A DNA stretch of 64,000 nucleotides from DATFNV01 sp963827935. GTDB taxonomy: Bacteria > Planctomycetota > Planctomycetia > Gemmatales > Gemmataceae. A program made the position numbers and the translations under genes. Below, one piece after another: positions 55,846 through 64,000 of this stretch (position 1 is its first letter; every line of letters begins with the position of its first letter). The notes beneath the pieces were generated by a model. It did no database searches, was not told where the DNA came from, and saw nothing but the letters and a program-made list of their open reading frames with translations. The stretch covers positions 1,054,001-1,118,000 of the forward strand of contig CAWHCN010000004.1 in NCBI GenBank assembly GCA_963827935.1, given 5' to 3'.

Positions 55846-58800
55846 TCAGACCGGCCGCAGCTCGCGCAGGTTCCCCTCCAGCACCTGAATCTGGTTCTCC
55901 AGGTCGGTCACCTGGTCACGCTGCTGCTGTACTACTTCTGGCGGAGCCTTGCTGGTGAAGCTCTCGTTCTGCAGCTTCGCCCGCGTTCCTTGCAGATGCT
56001 TTCGCTTCTCGGTGATCTGCTTCTCCAGCCGCTTCGCTTCCGCATCCGGATCGATCAGGCCGCGCAGCGAGACGGACGCCTCGATATCGGGGTGCACGGT
56101 GGTTACCGATTGCGGCGGCTTGGTCACGGCCGGGCCGCACTCCAGCCTTGCCACTCCGGCCAGCGACGCCACGAACGCGGTAAGGGCCCGGAAATCGCTC
56201 GCCACGGCCTCATTGCAGCGGACGAAGACCTCCAGTCCGGTGTCCTTCTTCAGGTCGTAGCGGTTGCGCACCTCGCGCACCGCCCGCACCAGGTCCTGCA
56301 TCCGCGCGATGCGCTGCTCCATCGCGATGTCCGGCCACGACGCCGGGAACTCCGGCCAGGGGGCAATGACGACACTCTCGGCCGACGGCTCCGGGGCCGG
56401 CAGGCCGCGCTCGAACGCCGCCTCGCCCAGGGCCTGCCAGATCGACTCGGCCACGAACGGCATCACCGGATGCACCAGCCGCAGGATGGTGTCCAGGACG
56501 CCGGCCAGCACACGCTGCGCCGTGGCCCGCCCATCGTTCCCTCGCCCCTGGGGGAGAGGGGTTGGGGTGAGGGGGGCCGCAGCCGGTCCTTGCTCATCTC
56601 CAGGTACCAGTCGCAGAATTCCGACCAGGTGAAGTCGTAAATGGTGCGGGCCACGTCGCTGAACTGGTACGCCTCCAATTGCCGGGTCACTGCCGCCGTC
56701 GTCGTCGCCAGCCGGCTCATGATCCAGCGGTCCTCGATGGGCAACTCCTCCAGGCGCAGGGCCCCCGGCGTGTAGCCTTCGAGGTTGAGCAGTAGGAAGC
56801 GGGCGGCGTTCCAGAGCTTGTTGGCGAAGTTGCGGCCCATCTCGAACCGCTCCGACGCCTGCTTGGCCGTCGGCAGCTCCGGATCGGGCGCCGGCCAGGG
56901 ACCGCCCGGGCGAAACGGCTTCTTGCACTCCGGACAGGTGATTTTCTTCGTCCGCATGTACATATGCTCGTGCTTCACCGGCACCTGATGGCCGCAGTGC
57001 GGACAGACGTTGGCCACCGGCAGCTTGCTGTCCTGGTTCTCCGTGGACAGGTGCACCATGCCGAAGCGCAGCGCGTCGGTACCGTACAGCTCGATGATGT
57101 CGAGCGGATCGACGCCGTTGCCCTTCGACTTGCTCATCCCCTCTCCGAAGGCGTCGAGCATCTTCGGATGGATGTAGACGTGATGGAACGGCACATCGCC
57201 CACGTTGTACAGCCCGGTGATGACCATGCGGGCCACCCAGAGCGTGATGATGTCGCGGTTGGTGACGAGCACGCTGGTCGGGTAGTAGTAGCGCATCTGG
57301 GCCCACTCGGGATTCTGCGGACCCGGCGGCTGATCCGGCAGCGCGGGGCCGGGCCAGCCGAGCGTCGAGTGCGGCCAGAGGGCGGAGCTGAACCAGGTGT
57401 CGAGCACGTCGGGATCTTGGACAAAACCCATCTTCTGGATCATGTCCTCGTATCCCAAATTCCAATCGCCTCGCCTCTTACAGAGAAGGATTTCGAGTTC
57501 CTTGCCGCGGAAGGCGTCTATATCGCCAAGATCCGTGCCCTTGATGGAGAGCGGTTGTTGCGTCGCCACGTCGATGACGGAGACTGCGTACTCCTCATCC
57601 TGATTGCCAAACATCTCGTCCACATCCGACCAGTGGAACGCCGCGTTCCACTCGTCATCCGTGGCGGAGGCGCTGACGCGGAGCCGCCACACCGGAATCC
57701 GGTGCCCCCACCACAACTGCCGGCTGATGCACCAGTCGCGCTTCTCGCCGAGCCAGTCGAGGTACGCCTTGGCGTAGCGCTCCGGGAAGAACTTCACCTT
57801 CCCAGCGTTCACCGCGTCCATCGCCATCTGCGCGAAGCCCGGCTTGCCGTCGTCGCGGTCGCCCATCTTCACGAACCACTGGTCCGACAGGTACGGCTCG
57901 ATCGGCGTCTTGCTGCGGTCGCTGTATTTCAGTCGGAATGTCGCGGTCCTCGCGGCCCTCGAAGAAGCCGAGGGCCTCCATGTCCGCCGTCACCGCCTCG
58001 CGGGCCTTGGTGCGGTCCATCCCTGCGTACTTGCCGCCGTTCTCGTTGATCGTGCCGTCCGGGTTGAGGATGTTGATCATCGGCAGCTTGTGCCGCAGGC
58101 CGCAGGCGTAGTCGTTGGGATCGTGCGCCGGCGTCACCTTCACGCAGCCGGTGCCCAGCGTCGGATCGACCAGCAGGCCGTCGGCGATGATCGGGATGTC
58201 CCGATTCACGAGCGGGAATCGTCACCATCTTGCCGATCAGGTGCTTGTAGCGCTCATCGTTGGGGTGTACCGCCACCGCGGTATCGCCGAGCATCGTCTC
58301 GGGCCGCGTCGTCGAGAAGCGGATGAACTGGGGCTTTTCCGAGCCGGAAGGGTTAGCGACGGGTTGGCCGCCCCCGTCGCTCACGCTTCCCTCGACGGGG
58401 TAGCGGAACGTCCAGAAGCCGCCTTTCACCTCCTCGGTGTAGGTTTCATCGTCGGCCACCGAGGTTTGCAGCTGGGCGTCCCAGTTCACCAGGCGCTTGC
58501 CGCGGAAGATGTAGCCGTCGCGGAACATGTTGAAGAAGGTCTGCCGCACCGCCCGGGCGCAGACCGGATCGAGGGTGAAGCGTGTGCGGGCCCAGTCGCA
58601 GCTCGCCCCGAGCTGCTTCAGTTGGTTGAGGATGCGCGCCTCGTACTGGTCCTTCCATTGCCAGATGCGCTTGACCAGCTCCTCGCGGCCCAGGTCGTGG
58701 CGGGTCTTGCCTTCCTCCTCGCGCATGCCGCTGTTCGACCACGGCCTGGGTGGCGATGCCGGCGTGGTCGGTGCCGGGCATCCACAGGGCGTTGTACCCC

Positions 58801-59015
58801 TGCATGCGCCGCCAGCGGATGAGCACATCTTGCAGCGTGTTGTTGAGCGCGTGGCCCATGTGCAGGGCGCCGGTCACGTTCGGCGGCGGGATGACGATGC
58901 AGAACGGCTGGCGACTGTCGGGCCGGGTATGGAAGTAGCCGCTGCTCGTCCCAGAATTGCAGCCAGCGCTGCTGGGCCTCCGCGGGTCGTATTGCTTGGG
59001 GAGTTCGGTTGGCAT
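55846..59015 (-). CDS. valS: Valyl-tRNA synthetase (several frameshifts)
   Basis: The ATG at 59015 gives MPTELPKQYD. Pieces in order across frames contain the HIGH region PPNVTGALHMGHALNNTLQD, WMPGTDHAGIATQAVVE, the editing-domain TTRPETMLGDTAVAVHPNDE, WFSSALWPHSTLGWP, the KMSKS motif EGMSKSKGNGVDPLDI, a zinc-ribbon-like insert (CPHCGHQVPV then CPECKKPF), and the C-terminal coiled coil to 55846. Total length about 1056 residues is normal. The breaks lie near 58990, 58945, 58740, 58205, 57930 and 56570. As an essential gene it is unlikely to be dead, so these are probably sequence errors. A palindromic repeat is inserted at 56539-56576. Confidence 0.92.
56539..56576. repeat. Palindromic repeat inserted in the valS reading frame
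   Basis: CCCTCGCCCCTGGGGGAGAG, continuing GGGTTGGGGTGAGGGG, is the same family as 27825-27868. It falls between LEMSKDRLR and TAQRVLAGVLDTILRLVHP, where other ValRS have only a few residues, so it adds about 18 Pro/Gly-rich residues to the protein (LTPTPLPQGRGNDG in one frame). Confidence 0.75.
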
Positions 59016-59029
59016 GTGAAGCACCTCAG

Positions 59030-59097
59030 CCACAAAGAACACAAAAACACAAAGAAAAGAAACTGAGTTTTCTTTGTGTCCTTTGTGTCCTTTGTGG
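59030..59097. repeat. CACAAAG-type inverted repeat between cimA and valS
   Basis: CCACAAAGAACACAAAAACA, continuing CAAAGAAAA, pairs with TTTTCTTTGTGTCCTTTGTG, continuing TCCTTTGTGG, across a 9-base loop; TTTGTGTCC is repeated in tandem. It is A/T-rich, unlike its surroundings, and fills the whole gap between the cimA stop (59098) and the valS start (59015). On the minus strand it could act as a terminator for cimA. Confidence 0.7.
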
Positions 59098-60671
<1,574 letters not shown>

Positions 60672-60723
60672 GGCGGTTCTTTCCCCCTCGCCCCTGGGGG
60701 GAGGGGAGTATCGGACCTCCCGG

Positions 60724-60757
60724 CAACAAAAAAGCCCTGAAGCGTGCGCTTCAGGGC
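60724..60757 (-). terminator. Intrinsic terminator in the cimA leader
   Basis: On the minus strand GCCCTGAAGCG and CGCTTCAGGGC form an 11-bp perfect stem with a 2-base loop, followed directly by TTTTTTGTTG. It lies 53 bases before the cimA ATG and 40 bases after the leader-peptide stop. Its position and strength fit a transcription attenuator. Confidence 0.9.
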
Positions 60758-60797
60758 CGGGTTCGATAGCTGTGGGTGTCTGCGATGGTTCCCGGCG

Positions 60798-60890
60798 CTA
60801 GCCCTCGCTGACGATGACGACCCCGACGTTGCGCACTCCCTGCGCTCCGCAAATGGCGATGGCGGTCGAGATGAGGGAGGCAAGAAACAC
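60798..60890 (-). CDS. Leader peptide rich in Ile/Val/Leu upstream of cimA
   Basis: The GTG at 60890 is preceded by AAGGAG with 8-base spacing. The peptide is MFLASLISTAIAICGAQGVR, then NVGVVIVSEG (30 residues), with 4 Ile, 5 Val and 2 Leu, including a Val-Val-Ile-Val run near the end. The stop (TAG) is 40 bases before the terminator stem. Segments after the stop (GCCGGG at about 60791-60796) can pair with CCCGGC just before the terminator stem, offering an alternative fold. This is the pattern of ilv/leu-type attenuation. Confidence 0.75.
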   Translation of the reverse strand: MFLASLISTAIAICGAQGVRNVGVVIVSEG

Positions 60891-60925
60891 GTCTGGGGCT
60901 CCTTCAGAGCGGTCAAGTCGCCTGT

Positions 60926-60954
60926 ACTTTAAGAAACCGTGGCGGAAATGTCAA
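60926..60954 (-). promoter_or_regulatory. Sigma-70-like promoter for the cimA leader
   Basis: TTGACA (-35, 60949-60954) is a perfect consensus, followed by a 17-base spacer and TAAAGT (-10, 60926-60931), a 4 of 6 match. Transcription would start near 60919 and run through the leader peptide, terminator and cimA. Confidence 0.75.
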
Positions 60955-61052
60955 TTCGGCCTGTCCCCGCCCGCGGCGCGCCACTTCCTTGCGTCCCCAT
61001 CGAGTGTGCCCGATAATAGACCATCGTCGATCCGCCTCCCCGGGTCCAGCCT

Positions 61053-64000
61053 GTGAAGCTCATGCGCCGCCTGCTACTGGTCCTCGCCGCTATCGTCGTT
61101 GTCGTTGGCATTGCCGTTGCCGTCTTCTTCCTGACGCGCGGCTCCGACGAGGTCGTCCTCTCGCGCGAGGCGGAGATGGCGATGAGCGCCTTCCGAATGC
61201 CGCCAGGGATGAAGGCGACCATCTGGGCGGCCGAGCCGCAGGTGGCCAACCCGGTGGCCTTCAGCTTCGATGCCCAGGGCCGTTGCTATGTCGCCGAGAC
61301 TTTTCGCCTGCACCACGGCGTCCCCGATAACCGCGACCACCCGGAATGGGTGGACGACGACCTCGCCTCGCGCACCGTGTCGGACCGCGTCGCCCTGTAT
61401 CACAAGTACCTGGGCGACCGATTTCACGAATATGAGACCGAGCAAGAGCGCATTCGCCTGCTCGAAGACACTAAGGGAGCCGGCAAGGCCGACCGGGCCA
61501 CCGTGTTTGCCGACGGTTTCAAGGATGCGGCCGTCGGCGTCGGGGCCGGCGTGCTGGCCCATCACGGAAATGTCTACTATACCTGTATTCCCGATCTCTG
61601 GTTGTTGAAAGACACCAGGGGGACCGGCAAGGCCGACGTGCGCCAGTCGCTGGCCACCGGCTTCGGCGTCCACGTCTGCTTTTTCGGCCATGACCTGCAC
61701 GGCCTGCGCATGGGACCGGACGGACGCCTCTATTTCTCCATCGGCGACCGGGGTTTCAACGTCACGAACCGGGAAGGGGAGCAACTCGTCAATCCCGATA
61801 GTGGTGCCGTGCTGCGCTGCGAACCGGATGGGTCGCACTTGGAGATTGTCGCCACGGGCCTGCGCAATCCGCAGGCGCTGGCCTTCGACGACCAGGGGAA
61901 CCTGTTCACCGTTGACAACAATAGCGACTCGGGCGATCGCTGCCGTCTGGTTTATGTTGTGCCGGGCGGCGACAGCGGCTGGCGCACGGGCTACCAGTAC
62001 GGCAGCGACCTGGGTGATCGCGGACCGTTCAACGCCGAGAAGATCTGGCACCTGGCCGATCCGGATCAGCCGGCCTTCATCGTGCCGCCCTTGGCGGCAC
62101 CTGGCCACGGGCCCGGCCGGCCTGTGCTACAACCCCGGGGCCACCGCCCTGCCGGACCGCTACGCCGGGCACTTCTTCGTTTGCGATTTCCTGGCTGCCA
62201 GCAGCCGCAGCGGCGTCACTTCCTTTGCTGTCAAGCCGCGGGGAGCGTCATTTGAGATCGTCGATGGGCACGAATTCCTGAAGGGCATCCTGGCCACCGA
62301 TTGCCAGTTCGGCCCGGACGGCGGCTTCTACGTCAGCGATTGGGTCAATGGCTGGGGACTGACCGGCAAGGGCCGGATTTATCGCTTCGCGGACCCCGAA
62401 GTCGCCCGCCGGCCCGAGATTGAAGAGACCAGGAAACTGCTGGCCGCGGGGTTCGAGGGCAAGTCGGTCGGAGAACTGATGGTTCTCTTGCGCCACAAGG
62501 ACCTGCGCGTGCGGCAGGAGGCGCAGTTTGCCCTGGTCGCGATGGGGCGAGAGGCCGTGCCGGTGCTGGCCGATGCGGCGGACAACTCTCCGGACGCTCC
62601 CGTTCGGCTGCACTCCATGTGGGGCCTGGGGCAACTGGCACGCGGCGGCGAGGCCGAGGCAACGGCGGCACTGGTCGGCCTGCTCAAGAAACACGATCCG
62701 GAGCTGCGGGCGCAGGCGGCGCGGGCGCTGGGCGAGAGTCACACCGCCACGTCGGCTCCTCTGCTGCCGTTGCTTCGGGACCCGTCGCCGCGGGTCCGGT
62801 TCTTCGCGGCCCTCGCCCTGGCCAACGCCAAACCCGATCGCGAGGCGGCGACGGCGGTGATCGCGTTGCTCCGCGAGAATGCCGACGGCGACGCCTACCT
62901 GCGCCACGCCGGTTCCCTGGCCCTGGCGGCCGCGGACCGGGAGACCCTGCTGACAGCGGCCCGCGACGCGTCGCCATCGGTGCGGCTGGCGGCGGCCGTG
63001 GCGCTGCGAAGACAGCGGGCACCCGAGATCGCCGAGCTGCTTAAGGATGCCGACGCGCGCATCCGTTCCGAGGCGGCCCGTGCGATCCACGATGAGCCGA
63101 TCGCCGCCGCGCTGCCGGCGCTGGCGGCTGCCCTGAATCGACCGGATCAGCCGGAACCGCTGTTGTGGCGGGCCCTGAACGCCAACTACCGTTTGGCCCA
63201 GGCCGACAACGCCGCCGCCCTGGCTCGCTTCGCTGCCGGAGCCGGCAAGCCGGAGCCGCTCCGCGTGGAGGCGGCCCGGCTGCTCGGCGCCTGGTCCCGG
63301 CCGGGGCGGCGCGATCGGGTGACGGGGTTTCCGCAGGCGCTGAGCCCGCGTCCGGCCCAGCCGGCGGCCGACGCCCTGCGCGGCCAACTCGAGGCCTTGT
63401 TGGCCGGTCCCGATGAGGTGCTGGCGGAAGCCGCGTCCGCTGCCGGCGCCCTGGGGATCACGGAAGTCGCCCCGCAGATGGCGGTCCTGGCGGCCGACAG
63501 CCATCGTGCTGTCGGCACCCGAGTTGCCGCCCTCCGTGCCCTGGCGTCGATGCCGGACGAGCGGACGGCGCCGGCCATCCGCCTGGCCCTGAAGGACCCG
63601 CAGCCACGCATCCGGGCCGAGGGACGACGGATGCTGGCCCACACCCAGCCGGCCGAAGCCATCCCGCTCCTGAAGCAGACACTGGAGAGCGGCGACCTCG
63701 TCGAGCAGCAATTGGCGCTGGCGACCCTGGGCGAAATGAAGAGCGTGGAGGCGGATGCCCTGCTGGTCCAGGCGCTGGAGCGGCTGTCGGCCGGCGATTA
63801 TCCCCCGGCCCTTCAACTCGATCTGCTGGAAGCCGCCGGCACCCGCGACAGCGGGCCCGTGAAGCAACACCTGACGAGCTTTGAGGACGATCGCGCGGGA
63901 CGATCCTGTGACCCGGTCGCGCGAGGCGCTGGCCGGCGGCGATGCGGCCGCCGGAGAACGAATCTTCTTCACCCTGATCGAGGCCTCCTGCGTGCGCTGC
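61053..64000 (+). CDS. PVC-type membrane-bound dehydrogenase with HEAT repeats (partial, frameshifted)
   Basis: The N-terminus has a membrane anchor (LLLVLAAIVVVVGIAVAVFF). A beta-propeller glucose-dehydrogenase-like domain follows (GMKATIWAAEPQVANPVAFS, then HDLHGLRMGPDGRLYFSIGD and ATGLRNPQALAFDDQGNLFT). After an indel near 62095 the frame continues FFVCDFLAASSRSGVTSFAV and a long run of HEAT-like repeats (LRVRQEAQFALVAMG, VRFFAALALANAK). After another indel near 63895 it ends in AGERIFFTLIEASCVRC, the start of a CxxCH haem site. The gene runs past the right edge. Such proteins are exported and abundant in planctomycetes. Confidence 0.88.

Noticed and set aside
59030..59097. T-box leader for valS
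   Set aside because: The element is a simple A/T-rich inverted repeat with no T-box sequence or specifier loop.
62248..63972. Long minus-strand open frame (574 codons)
   Set aside because: Antisense to the HEAT repeats of the PVC dehydrogenase; Arg/Gln/Gly-rich shadow.

Overview
The window is GC-rich bacterial DNA, most likely from a planctomycete of the Gemmata type. The lineage call rests on families typical of that group: a TIGR03000-type glycine/tyrosine-rich surface protein, a DUF1501 protein, a PVC-type membrane-bound dehydrogenase with HEAT repeats and a c-type haem site at the right edge, Uma2-family and Rpn-like proteins, and abundant short palindromic repeats between genes. No rRNA or complete tRNA gene is present, so the assignment is by gene content only.

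Layout. 1-3.3 kb: an accessory stretch with an interrupted unknown gene, a truncated DUF72 gene, an HTH/Myb-like protein and a 5' half of a tRNA-Arg. 3.3-7.3 kb: an O-antigen ligase/TPR membrane protein, a small exported protein and a secreted trypsin-like protease. 7.3-28.9 kb: a long minus-strand polysaccharide operon read from 28.9 down to 7.3 kb. It encodes a GDP-mannose 3,5-epimerase-like enzyme, an ABC exporter (Wzm/Wzt type), at least nine glycosyltransferases, two methyltransferases, a Wzy-like polymerase, an acyltransferase, an asparagine synthetase-type amidotransferase and a NodU-type carbamoyltransferase. 29-36 kb: the export and initiation module (lipoprotein, Wza-like SLBB protein, CpsB-type phosphatase, Wzc-type tyrosine kinase, WecA-type initiating transferase). 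36.4-38.5 kb: a PEP-CTERM protein and a NusG/RfaH-like antiterminator. 38.5-43 kb: Uma2, squalene/phytoene synthase, a small helical protein and an acyl-CoA ligase. 42.8-44.8 kb: a palindrome-rich repeat island split by an IS4-family element. 45-52.9 kb: trpB, a nucleotidyltransferase pair, an FkbM methyltransferase, an aspartyl protease, the TIGR03000 protein, a PilT-like ATPase without the Walker A lysine, and DUF1501. 53-54.6 kb: a second IS that split a 36-bp-arm palindrome and left an 8-bp target duplication. 54.7-64 kb: a small conserved protein, a NadD-like enzyme, valS, cimA with an upstream attenuator, and the PVC dehydrogenase running off the right edge.

The polysaccharide genes form one system. 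WecA-type transferase starts a lipid-linked unit, the glycosyltransferases, epimerase, methyl-, acyl-, carbamoyl- and amidotransferases build and decorate it, and Wzy/ligase plus Wzm/Wzt and Wza/Wzc polymerise and export it. The RfaH-like protein is a plausible antiterminator for these long operons, and the PEP-CTERM protein is a plausible matrix partner.

Two cautions. Many genes, including essential ones such as valS, carry one-base frameshifts, often in G or C runs; I read these mostly as sequence errors and give each gene its full extent across them. The best regulatory find is a leader upstream of cimA (60724-60954, minus strand) with a consensus promoter, a 30-residue leader peptide rich in Ile/Val/Leu and an intrinsic terminator, which has the architecture of branched-chain amino acid attenuation.
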